A stretch of 5,702 nt of DNA, from contig USOK01000114.1 in NCBI GenBank assembly GCA_900556295.1, positions 1 to 5,702 on the forward strand. The letters run 5' to 3'. The notes below the pieces were generated by a model, which saw only the letters and a program-made list of their open reading frames with translations, searched no databases and was not told the DNA's origin. Origin of the DNA: an uncultured bacterium. GTDB taxonomy: Bacteria > Cyanobacteriota > Vampirovibrionia > Gastranaerophilales > Gastranaerophilaceae. Of this stretch, positions 1-5,690 are shown in pieces. Positions within the stretch are counted from its first letter, which is position 1. Each line of letters opens with the position of its first letter. The position numbers and the translations under genes were made by a program.

Positions 1-26
1 AAATAACTCAAACCTTAAAAGACCAT

Positions 27-58
27 GCCTCTTTGCATCTTGGCATCTTTGCATCTCA
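27..58. repeat. degenerate 8-bp tandem repeat, four units
   Basis: Four consecutive octamers read GCCTCTTT, GCATCTTG, GCATCTTT and GCATCTCA, giving a consensus GCATCTTT with one or two changes per unit. The block lies outside any convincing gene, at the left edge of the window. A related octamer block occurs at 5671-5702: GCATCTTGG here resembles GCACTTGG there. This suggests a dispersed family of degenerate short tandem repeats in this genome. The repeat is seen directly; the family relationship is inferred. Confidence 0.6.
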
Positions 59-201
59 ACACACGCCACCAAAGTGTTTTAACGACTCATCGTGATTGCC
101 CCTCCCCCGATGGTTCTTCTTAAATCTAATTTAACAATAAATCTCTACTATCCTTCAACCACAACGTTACTTATTTCAACTTTTATAGTAGAATAAAATT
201 A
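59..201. other. non-coding upstream region of glmU
   Basis: No convincing gene is seen. The first part is clearly more GC-rich than its surroundings and contains a pyrimidine run, CCCCTCCCCC (99-108), flanked by a 5-bp inverted repeat CATCG (88-92) and CGATG (108-112). The second part is AT-rich and must carry the glmU promoter unless transcription enters from outside the window. Possible -10 hexamers are TAGAAT (189-194) and TAAAAT (194-199), but neither has a good -35 partner, so no promoter is called. The C-rich part could be the remnant or 3' end of something upstream. Confidence 0.5.
144..192. repeat. 8-bp inverted repeat upstream of glmU
   Basis: TCTACTAT (144-151) and ATAGTAGA (185-192) are perfect reverse complements separated by 33 bases. 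The right arm ends 30 bases before the glmU start and overlaps the candidate -10 hexamers. It could form a leader hairpin or an operator. An 8-bp match in AT-rich DNA of this length can also occur by chance, so this is a weak call. Confidence 0.25.
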
Positions 202-210
202 ATGAATTTT

Positions 211-216
211 AAGGAG
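211..216 (+). promoter_or_regulatory. ribosome binding site of glmU (decides the start)
   Basis: AAGGAG, a near-ideal Shine-Dalgarno sequence, lies six bases before ATG 223. The upstream in-frame ATG at 202 has no such site and would place the Shine-Dalgarno sequence inside the coding region. The start is therefore set at 223. Confidence 0.9.
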
Positions 217-222
217 AAAAAT

Positions 223-1500
223 ATGAGCAAAGATATTAAAGCAGTAATTCTTGCAGCCGGCAAAGGAACAAGAATGAAGTCCAATACACCAAAAGTTTTA
301 CATCAAATTTTTGGAAAACCATTGTTGGGATATGTTTTAGATAACGTAAAAAATCTAACTAACGAGGCATTTGTAATTGTAGGACACCACGCAGAAGAAG
401 TTACCGATTATGTCAACAAAAACTATCAAAAAGCCAAAACAGTCCTACAAACCCCTCAATTAGGAACAGGGCATGCTGTTTCAATGGTTTGTCCTGCTTT
501 AGAAAATTTTGACGGACAAGTTATCATCCTTTGTGGTGATACTCCGATTATTACAGAAAAAACTCTCAGAGAATTTGTCGAATACCATAATACTCAAAAT
601 TCTGATTTAACAGTAATGAGTACAATATTTGAAAATCCTACAAATTACGGAAGAATAATCCGAGAGCCTGACAACTCTCTAAAATGTATCGTCGAAGAAA
701 AAGACGCTACCCCAGCACAAAAAGCCGTAAAAGAAGTTAACGCAGGCATTTATTGTTTAAATTGGGGTAAAATCAAAGGAGCATTCTCTCAGTTAACAAG
801 CAACAACGCACAAGGTGAATACTATTTAACAGATATTATTGCTTGGGGTAAAAAAAACTCGTTAAATGTTAATGCATATATCCTAGAAAACAGTGATGAA
901 ATTTATGGCATAAATTCTAGACTTAACTTAGCTGAAGCAACAAAAATAATAAACCAAAGAAAATTACACGAACTTATGGTTAATGGCGTTACAATCGTCG
1001 ATCCGGCTTCAACGTGGATTTCGGAAGATTCCGAAATCGGTGCAGACACAATCATTTATCCTTCAACATATATTGAAGGGAAAAATAAAATCGGGCAAAA
1101 CTGCAAAATAGGACCTTGCGCTCACCTAAGAGGAGATGTTGAAATTGAGGATAATTGTAAAATCGGAAATTTTGTTGAAGTAAAAAAAGCAAAAATCGGT
1201 CACAATACAAATGCGGGTCATTTGAGTTACATAGGCGATTCTGAATTTGGTTCACACATCAACATTGGCGCTGGGACTATCACGGCAAACTATGATCCAA
1301 TCAGTAAAAAGAAAAGTAAAACAGTTCTTAAAGATAATGTAAAAATAGGTTCAAATACCGTACTTGTAGCTCCAGTTGAAATTGGAGAAGGGACAAATAT
1401 CGGAGCCGGTAGCGTAATTACAAAAAATATCGGAGAATGGGCTTTGGGCTTAACAAGAGCACCTTTGAGAATCATTGAAGGATGGGTTAAAAAGAAATAG
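223..1500 (+). CDS. glmU: bifunctional GlmU: GlcN-1-P N-acetyltransferase / GlcNAc-1-P uridyltransferase
   Basis: This cytoplasmic enzyme performs the last two steps to UDP-GlcNAc, acetylating glucosamine-1-phosphate and then transferring UMP from UTP. The product is 425 residues. The uridyltransferase domain (about 1-235) has LAAGKGTRM (10-18), K24, QLGTGHA (79-85), GD with the metal ligand D106, NYGR (141-144), VEEKD (157-161), VNAG (172-175) and the second metal ligand N231. The left-handed beta-helix acetyltransferase domain (about 265-425) keeps R303, the KK pair 321-322, H333 (catalytic base), Y336, N347 and N356, and ends in TRAP...EGW. The protein is about 30 residues shorter than the usual 456. 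By comparison with the E. coli protein as I recall it, the deficit falls between N231 and R303, near the start of the beta-helix, about two coils. All recognised catalytic residues remain, so it is probably active. The MFS gene follows after one base. Confidence 0.96.
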   Translation: MSKDIKAVILAAGKGTRMKSNTPKVLHQIFGKPLLGYVLDNVKNLTNEAFVIVGHHAEEVTDYVNKNYQKAKTVLQTPQLGTGHAVSMVCPALENFDGQVIILCGDTPIITEKTLREFVEYHNTQNSDLTVMSTIFENPTNYGRIIREPDNSLKCIVEEKDATPAQKAVKEVNAGIYCLNWGKIKGAFSQLTSNNAQGEYYLTDIIAWGKKNSLNVNAYILENSDEIYGINSRLNLAEATKIINQRKLHELMVNGVTIVDPASTWISEDSEIGADTIIYPSTYIEGKNKIGQNCKIGPCAHLRGDVEIEDNCKIGNFVEVKKAKIGHNTNAGHLSYIGDSEFGSHINIGAGTITANYDPISKKKSKTVLKDNVKIGSNTVLVAPVEIGEGTNIGAGSVITKNIGEWALGLTRAPLRIIEGWVKKK

Positions 1501-1504
1501 TATG
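1498..1504 (+). promoter_or_regulatory. glmU stop / MFS start junction (likely translational coupling)
   Basis: The glmU stop TAG (1498-1500) and the transporter ATG (1502-1504) are separated by a single T. No Shine-Dalgarno sequence sits at normal distance. The nearest purine-rich stretch, AAGGATGG (1478-1485), ends 16 bases before the ATG and its AAGGA core ends 19 bases before it. Re-initiation by ribosomes finishing glmU is the simplest reading, which is an inference from spacing. Confidence 0.6.
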
Positions 1505-2899
1505 AGCCACAAAAAACTAAAATGGACAATGTTTGTAATCACTGCAGTCGGTAATTTTATCGCAATGCTCGATTCTACGACTGTAAACCTCGCACTTTAT
1601 CCGATGGCGAGAGATTTACACGTAACAATGGGGCAGATTCAGTGGGTAATGATTGCTTACATGCTCATTTTGACAGTATTTTTGCCATTTTTTGGGAAAT
1701 TAGGTGATATTTTTTCTAAAAATAAGCTATATACAGTCGGCTTTTTATTATTCGGAATTGGAGCGTTTCTAAACACGACAGCTCCAACTTTCGAATTATT
1801 AATTGCATATCGATGTTTGGAAGCACTTGGGGCGTCAATTTTACTTTCTAACGGACAAGCAATTATTGCTTCTATTTTCAAAAAAGAACGCAGAGGCAAA
1901 GCTCTAGGTTTAAACGGATGTATTGTTGCAATCGGAGGGATGAGCGGACCTGCTCTCGGAGGTATTTTAATTAATTATTTCGGTTGGCATTCAGTATTTT
2001 TCCCTTGCGTAATTGTTGCAATTTTAGGCGTAATTTATTCATATAGGATGCTTCCGAGAAGTGTCAAAACAGACATTAAAAACTTCAAATTTGATTACAG
2101 AGGATTTTTCTATTTTACAGTCAGCTTATTTGCACTGTTACTAGCAATATCAGAAGGTCATACTTGGGGCTGGAATTCGTTAAAAATTATAGTTCTCGGT
2201 ATAATTACATTGATATTTGGTGCACTATTTTATATGCGTGACCACAAAATAAATTATCCGCTAATAAATTTTTCAATGTTCAAAATACAACCATTTACAT
2301 TCGGAAACTTAGCAGTAATGACCTCTTACATGGCAATGTACACAAACAGCATCCTACTCCCGTTCTTTTTACAAGAAATTTTGAAATATAACGCTCTTGT
2401 AACAGGTTTGTTAATTTTACCTTATTCGTTAACATTAGCTATAACCGCCCCAATTGCAGGCAGATTGTCAGGGAAATATGGGAGTAAAATATTAACTCGG
2501 TTAGGTCCTGCGACTTACTGCATTGCATTATTTATGTTCACAATTTACGACAAAAATGCAACAATGTGGCAAATTATTTTAGCATCTGGAATTATGGGCA
2601 TAGGCAATGGTTTGTTCCAATCTCCTTCTAACAATGCAATTATGACAAGTGTAAAGAAAGAGGAACTAGGGCTTGCTTCAGGGATTTTAGCTCTTGCTCG
2701 CAACCTAGGCAACATATTAGGGGTTGCTGTTACAATTACTCTATTTGAAACTTTCAGACATTTGTTTATTGAATATGGTCAAGTTTACGAAAACGCATTT
2801 TTGGCTTCATACAGAACTACAATGTGCTTCGGGATACTGTTCGGCTTGACTTGTTTGGCATTCGCTTACGTAGCTTACAAAAACGAAGCTAAATCTTAA
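1502..2899 (+). CDS. MFS transporter, DHA2 (EmrB/QacA-like) 14-helix drug/proton antiporter family
   Basis: This predicted inner-membrane exporter has 465 residues. About 14 hydrophobic segments can be read, roughly 9-32, 47-66, 76-94, 98-122, 136-157, 164-183, 199-217, 227-244, 265-288, 297-318, 332-349, 355-377, 392-414 and 434-458, which fits the 14-helix DHA2 group. Family motifs seen are D1 in helix 1 (DSTTVNLALYP, 24-34), motif A between helices 2 and 3 (GKLGDIFSKNK, 65-75), motif B with R104 in helix 4, and the antiporter motif C in helix 5 (GGMSGPALGG, 145-154). Motif C argues for export driven by proton exchange. The start is ATG 1502, directly after glmU; an in-frame TTG at 1475 would overlap glmU and lacks support. 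The substrate cannot be told. Drug or metabolite efflux is the family expectation, and a cell-envelope link is only suggested by glmU next to it. Confidence 0.9.
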   Translation: MSHKKLKWTMFVITAVGNFIAMLDSTTVNLALYPMARDLHVTMGQIQWVMIAYMLILTVFLPFFGKLGDIFSKNKLYTVGFLLFGIGAFLNTTAPTFELLIAYRCLEALGASILLSNGQAIIASIFKKERRGKALGLNGCIVAIGGMSGPALGGILINYFGWHSVFFPCVIVAILGVIYSYRMLPRSVKTDIKNFKFDYRGFFYFTVSLFALLLAISEGHTWGWNSLKIIVLGIITLIFGALFYMRDHKINYPLINFSMFKIQPFTFGNLAVMTSYMAMYTNSILLPFFLQEILKYNALVTGLLILPYSLTLAITAPIAGRLSGKYGSKILTRLGPATYCIALFMFTIYDKNATMWQIILASGIMGIGNGLFQSPSNNAIMTSVKKEELGLASGILALARNLGNILGVAVTITLFETFRHLFIEYGQVYENAFLASYRTTMCFGILFGLTCLAFAYVAYKNEAKS

Positions 2900-2963
2900 A
2901 GAAATGTTTTTTACCATTATTATAGTTAATTTCAATAATAGGTGAACCTTTACATCCTAACAA
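2889..2963 (-). pseudogene. possible tiny or decayed ORF behind the antisense promoter
   Basis: From TTG 2963 a 24-codon frame runs to TAG at 2889-2891, overlapping the last 11 bases of the MFS gene on the other strand. It encodes LGCKGSPIIEINY followed by a lysine- and phenylalanine-rich end. No Shine-Dalgarno sequence is visible. Just upstream, in another frame, ATG 2982 starts MKKFLFLVRM and then stops at 2950. If one base were removed after the seventh codon, the two would join into a 30-residue peptide starting MKKFLFLLGCKG, which looks like a short lipoprotein signal with LLGC as lipobox. This could be a frameshifted small gene, a decaying remnant or chance. I recognise no family. Confidence 0.2.
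2913..2943 (+). other. weak hairpin after the MFS stop
   Basis: ACCATTATT (2913-2921) can pair with AATAAT-A-GGT (2934-2943), nine pairs with one bulged A and a 12-base loop, beginning 14 bases after the MFS stop. No T-run follows, so it does not look like an intrinsic terminator. It may mark or protect the 3' end of the glmU-MFS transcript, or be chance in AT-rich DNA. Confidence 0.25.
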
Positions 2964-2988
2964 GAAACAAAAATTTTTTCATAAACAG

Positions 2989-3016
2989 ATTATAACAAAT
3001 TTCCACTTTTTGTCAA
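2989..3016 (-). promoter_or_regulatory. consensus sigma-70 promoter, antisense to the MFS 3' end
   Basis: On the - strand, TTGACA (3016-3011) and TATAAT (2994-2989) are separated by 16 bases, and the -10 is preceded by TG plus one base (TGTTATAAT), an extended -10 element. All 12 hexamer positions match consensus. The expected transcription start is near 2982, at the A of an ATG. Transcripts would run against the 3' end of the MFS gene. The product could be an antisense or small RNA, or the tiny ORF described at 2889-2963. Confidence 0.55.
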
Positions 3017-3031
3017 TTTATCTTGACCAAA
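3008..3031. promoter_or_regulatory. interrupted dyad, candidate operator
   Basis: TTTTGTCAA (3008-3016) and TTGACCAAA (3023-3031) form an inverted repeat with nine-base arms, one mismatch and a six-base spacer. The left arm covers the -35 of the antisense promoter, and the element lies about 26 bases upstream of the probable typA -35. A dimeric regulator could bind here. The right-arm TTGACC has no usable -10 partner on the + strand, so it is not called as a promoter. Confidence 0.35.
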
Positions 3032-3056
3032 TCCGTTAAATTTACAAAATCTTAAC

Positions 3057-3085
3057 TTGAAAAATAGTTATCAGCAATATAAAAT
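3057..3085 (+). promoter_or_regulatory. probable typA promoter
   Basis: TTGAAA (3057-3062) and TAAAAT (3080-3085) are separated by the ideal 17 bases, and each matches 5 of 6 sigma-70 consensus positions. Transcription would start near 3092, giving a leader of about 45 bases with the ribosome binding site close to the ATG. An overlapping TATAAA (3078-3083) is an alternative -10 with 15-base spacing. Confidence 0.5.
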
Positions 3086-3087
3086 AC

Positions 3088-3106
3088 TAGTGTAAATTTT
3101 ACACTA
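3088..3106. promoter_or_regulatory. perfect 9-1-9 palindrome over the typA transcription start
   Basis: TAGTGTAAATTTTACACTA is a perfect inverted repeat with nine-base arms around a single central T. It begins two bases after the probable typA -10, so it would cover the start of transcription, a classic repressor position. The inner GTGTAAA-T-TTTACAC has the 7-1-7 geometry used by Fur/PerR-type regulators. Other dimeric regulators, such as PadR or TetR types, also bind TGTA...TACA dyads, so the regulator is not identified. At the 5' end of the RNA it could alternatively act as a stabilising hairpin. Confidence 0.55.
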
Positions 3107-3128
3107 ATGTTACTCAAATATAGATAGT

Positions 3129-3133
3129 AGGGA
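3129..3133 (+). promoter_or_regulatory. ribosome binding site of typA
   Basis: AGGGA lies three bases before ATG 3137. The match is moderate and the spacing tighter than ideal. No other in-frame start gives a better fit, and the protein begins at the place expected for the family. Confidence 0.6.
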
Positions 3134-3136
3134 AAT

Positions 3137-4936
3137 ATGACAACACATAATGAAAATATCAGAAATATCGCTATCATCGCTCACGTTGACCACGGCAAAA
3201 CAACACTTGTTGACTGTTTATTAAAACAAGCAGGGGCTTTCCGTGCTAACCAACAGGTACAAGAACGTGTATTGGATAGCAATGATTTAGAAAGAGAACG
3301 TGGAATTACTATCCTTTCTAAAAACATTTCAATTAATTACAAAAATACTAAAATTAACGTTATCGACACACCTGGTCACGCAGACTTTGGCGGTGAAGTA
3401 GAGCGTGTATTAGGCATGGTAGATGGTGCATTACTAATCGTTGATGCAGCAGAAGGTCCTATGCCTCAAACAAGATTTGTACTTTCAAAAGCTTTGGAAT
3501 TAGGTTTGAAAATTATAGTTGTAATAAACAAAATTGACAAACCGGCTGCAGAACCTTTAACAGCTCTAGACAAAGTATTTGATTTATTCACAGAACTAAC
3601 AGATAGAGAAGATTTGATTGACTTCCCATTCATTTTTGCAAGCAGTTTAAATGGTTTTGCAATTAAAGATTTGGACGATGAAAGAAAAGATATGATTCCG
3701 CTTTTGGATTGTATTTTAGAAAACATTAAACCACCAAAGGGAGATGCAGACAAACCTTTCCAATTCCGTGCAACAACTCTTGACTACAACGAATATGTCG
3801 GAAGAATTGTTATCGGACGTATTGAAAACGGAAAAGTTAAATCTCAAGAACAAGTTTGTGTAGTTCACGCAGATGGAAGTCAAGAAAAAGGTAAAATCAC
3901 AAAACTTTTCGGATTTCATGACTTGGGAAGAACAGAAATCGAAGAAGCTTATGCAGGTGATATCGTTGGGATTGCAGGTTTTTCAGATATTCAAATCGGA
4001 GAAAGCATTTGTTCATTGACAGATCCTCAACCACTGCCTTTGATTAAGGTTGACGAACCTACTTTGCAGATGAACTTTTCTGTAAACGACAGTCCATTTG
4101 CCGGTACAGAAGGGAAATTCGTAACTTCAAGACAATTGAGAAAAAGACTTTACGACGAACTTGAAAAAAATGTAAGTTTAAGAGTTGAAGATACTGATTC
4201 AACTGATGTATTCAAAGTTTCAGGTAGAGGAGAACTTCACTTAGGTATCTTGATTGAAACGATGCGTCGTGAAGGTTACGAATTCCAAGTTTCTAAACCG
4301 GAAGTAATTTACAAAACTATCGATGGCGTAAAATGTGAACCATTCGAAAACTTAATTGTAGATGTTCCGGAAGGTTGCGCAGGAAGCTGTATCGATAGAC
4401 TTTCAGGCAGAAAAGCAGAAATGAAAGAGATGAACAATGCTAAAGGCAGAACAACAATGGTATTCCATATTCCTGCTCGAGGGTTAATTGGTTTCAGAAG
4501 TGAATTTATCAGAATGACTCGTGGTGAAGGTATTATGTACCACACATTCTTGGATTACAGACCATTTGCCGGCGATATTCCTCGTCAAAGAAACGGTTCA
4601 ATTATTGCTCACGAACAAGGAGAAGCTATTCCTTACGCATTGGCTCAATACGAAGATCGTGGAACATTCTTTGTAACTCCGAAAACAAAAGTTTACCGTG
4701 GTATGATTATCGGAGAATGCAACAAACCACAAGACATCGTTGTTAATATCTGTAAAACAAAAAAATTAACTAACATGCGTAGTGCAACTGCTGACGTAAT
4801 GGTTACATTACAAGCTCACAAAGAAATGTCTTTGGAAGAATGCATGGAATACATCGGTGATGACGAACTGGTTGAAATCACTCCAGAAAACGTTAGAATC
4901 AGAAAAGCTGATTTGACAAGAAAAATATATAACTAA
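3137..4936 (+). CDS. typA: translational GTPase TypA/BipA
   Basis: This ribosome-binding GTPase of the EF-G/LepA superfamily is known to assist large-subunit assembly and growth under cold or other stress. It has 599 residues, close to the usual ~607. The GTPase domain (about 8-200) has G1 AHVDHGKTT (15-23), switch I with RGIT (55-58), G3 DTPGHADFGG (77-86), G4 NKID (131-134) and G5 ASS (168-170). The beta-barrel domain II covers about 206-300. The domain III segment has GRGELHLGIL (363-372). The TypA-specific C-terminal domain (about 388-595) has RGLIGFRSEF (448-457), KKLTNMR (542-548) and DDELVE (575-580). This C-terminal domain separates it from EF-G, LepA and TetM proteins. It lacks the basic tail of the E. 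coli protein. It appears to be a single-gene transcription unit with its own promoter, a palindrome at the start site and a terminator 22 bases after the stop. Confidence 0.97.
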   Translation: MTTHNENIRNIAIIAHVDHGKTTLVDCLLKQAGAFRANQQVQERVLDSNDLERERGITILSKNISINYKNTKINVIDTPGHADFGGEVERVLGMVDGALLIVDAAEGPMPQTRFVLSKALELGLKIIVVINKIDKPAAEPLTALDKVFDLFTELTDREDLIDFPFIFASSLNGFAIKDLDDERKDMIPLLDCILENIKPPKGDADKPFQFRATTLDYNEYVGRIVIGRIENGKVKSQEQVCVVHADGSQEKGKITKLFGFHDLGRTEIEEAYAGDIVGIAGFSDIQIGESICSLTDPQPLPLIKVDEPTLQMNFSVNDSPFAGTEGKFVTSRQLRKRLYDELEKNVSLRVEDTDSTDVFKVSGRGELHLGILIETMRREGYEFQVSKPEVIYKTIDGVKCEPFENLIVDVPEGCAGSCIDRLSGRKAEMKEMNNAKGRTTMVFHIPARGLIGFRSEFIRMTRGEGIMYHTFLDYRPFAGDIPRQRNGSIIAHEQGEAIPYALAQYEDRGTFFVTPKTKVYRGMIIGECNKPQDIVVNICKTKKLTNMRSATADVMVTLQAHKEMSLEECMEYIGDDELVEITPENVRIRKADLTRKIYN

Positions 4937-4957
4937 AAATATATCTATTATAAAACT

Positions 4958-4986
4958 AAAAAGTCCCGGTAATACGGGGCTTTTTT
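4958..4986. terminator. bidirectional rho-independent terminator between typA and the prepilin gene
   Basis: AAAAAGTCCCG (4958-4968) pairs with CGGGGCTTTTT (4975-4985) around the loop GTAATA, an 11-bp stem with one G-T wobble. Six T follow on the + strand (4981-4986). Read from the other strand, the A-rich left arm supplies a U-run, so the same hairpin serves the convergent prepilin gene that stops at 4992. Confidence 0.9.
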
Positions 4987-4991
4987 AATCT

Positions 4992-5690
4992 TTAAAATCT
5001 AATTCGATAAGGATAATCTTTAGGGATTTTCCAACCGTTACGCTGTATTAATTTAGTACAATAAGAACCACTTCCACCGTTATTATTACAACCTCTAACA
5101 GAATCATTTCTAATAAAGTCATCATTATTGGTCATAGCAAAACTAAATGGTTCAAAATTATTTTCTCTATACAATCCCGGAATAGGATTAAAATAAAAAG
5201 AAAAAGCGCATCTGCCAATATATTTTTCCTGTTTCAAGCATTTTTCAGGATCTCCCGGGAAAAATAGCCAATCACGTCCCCAACCGCTATGTCCCAATGC
5301 AGAACCATCCTCAAAATATAAAACATAAGGCTTATTCCAAGCAATTTTTTTTGTTTTAGTGACATTTAAATAAGGAACATAGTACTTATTTATGAATTCT
5401 ATCTCATTTTGATTCCCTTGTTGTGCCCAATTTTCTCTATCACCATAATCTTGTTCTGTTAATCTAACAGCTTGATTTATCGTTGAGTAAAATTTTTGCA
5501 AACGAGTTTCTACAACATGTTTTTGATAATTGTAAATAATATTAGGTAAAGTTAATGATGCAACAATTCCTATAATACCGATGGTGATGAGAACTTCGGC
5601 AAGAGTAAATGCAACTTTACGGTTGAGTGAAAAGTGAGACGTGAAAGGTGAAAAGACCGTTTCAGAAAAGTTACTAAGATACTGAGGCAC
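4992..5690 (-). CDS. prepilin-like protein with N-terminal cleavage/methylation domain
   Basis: This is a type IV pilin / type II secretion pseudopilin-like protein, expected to be processed by a prepilin peptidase and assembled from the inner membrane. From GTG 5690 it has 232 residues. The motif RKVA|FTLAEVLITIGIIG (24-41) gives cleavage after A27, with F28 as the mature first residue and E32 as the conserved Glu+5; residues 28-50 form the hydrophobic assembly helix. A helical stretch (about 51-80) leads into a globular domain with four cysteines (C151, C161, C201, C211), possibly two disulphides, and an aromatic, basic end (NGWKIPKDYP, 218-227). The start is uncertain. The frame stays open to the window edge, GTG 5690 has no ribosome binding site, and no ATG, GTG or TTG lies between it and the cleavage motif. 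The true start may be outside the window. The function is not determinable. Confidence 0.8.
   Translation of the reverse strand: MPQYLSNFSETVFSPFTSHFSLNRKVAFTLAEVLITIGIIGIVASLTLPNIIYNYQKHVVETRLQKFYSTINQAVRLTEQDYGDRENWAQQGNQNEIEFINKYYVPYLNVTKTKKIAWNKPYVLYFEDGSALGHSGWGRDWLFFPGDPEKCLKQEKYIGRCAFSFYFNPIPGLYRENNFEPFSFAMTNNDDFIRNDSVRGCNNNGGSGSYCTKLIQRNGWKIPKDYPYRIRF
5627..5655. repeat. 7-bp tandem repeat inside the prepilin leader coding region
   Basis: On the + strand the units GTGAAAA, GTGAGAC, GTGAAAG and GTGAAAAG follow each other; on the coding strand they read as TTTTCAC-like heptamers. They encode the SPFTSHFS part of the prepilin N-terminus, just before the RKVA cleavage region. Unit gain or loss would shift the reading frame. 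Heptamer tandem repeats (STRR sequences) are known from some Cyanobacteria; a relation is only inferred. Confidence 0.55.

Noticed and set aside
25..123. A 32-codon ORF from ATG 25 through the octamer repeat and the C-rich tract
   Set aside because: It has no ribosome binding site, its first codons are just the repeat, other frames are open over the same stretch, and the peptide has no recognisable feature.
202..222. An upstream in-frame ATG that would add seven residues to GlmU
   Set aside because: The AAGGAG ribosome binding site lies between this ATG and ATG 223 at ideal spacing for the latter, and the extra residues do not fit the family N-terminus.
1475..1501. An in-frame TTG start for the transporter inside glmU
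   Set aside because: It would add nine polar residues from within glmU and lacks a ribosome binding site; ATG 1502 fits the family start next to helix 1.
1052..1529. Antisense ORFs of 67 and 79 codons opposite glmU
   Set aside because: They lie wholly or almost wholly opposite a strongly conserved gene and show no motif or ribosome binding site.
1657..1899. An 80-codon antisense ORF opposite the MFS gene
   Set aside because: It is the reverse-frame shadow of conserved membrane-segment coding sequence, with no independent support.
2913..2943. The hairpin after the MFS gene as a rho-independent terminator
   Set aside because: The stem is almost all A-T with a bulge and is not followed by a T-run on the + strand; on the - strand it is followed by A, not U.
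3023..3051. TTGACC as the -35 of a typA promoter
   Set aside because: No -10-like hexamer lies 15-19 bases downstream; the TTGAAA/TAAAAT pair at 3057-3085 is better.
3466..4545. Three antisense ORFs of 67-95 codons opposite typA
   Set aside because: They are shadows of highly conserved GTPase and C-terminal domain coding sequence.
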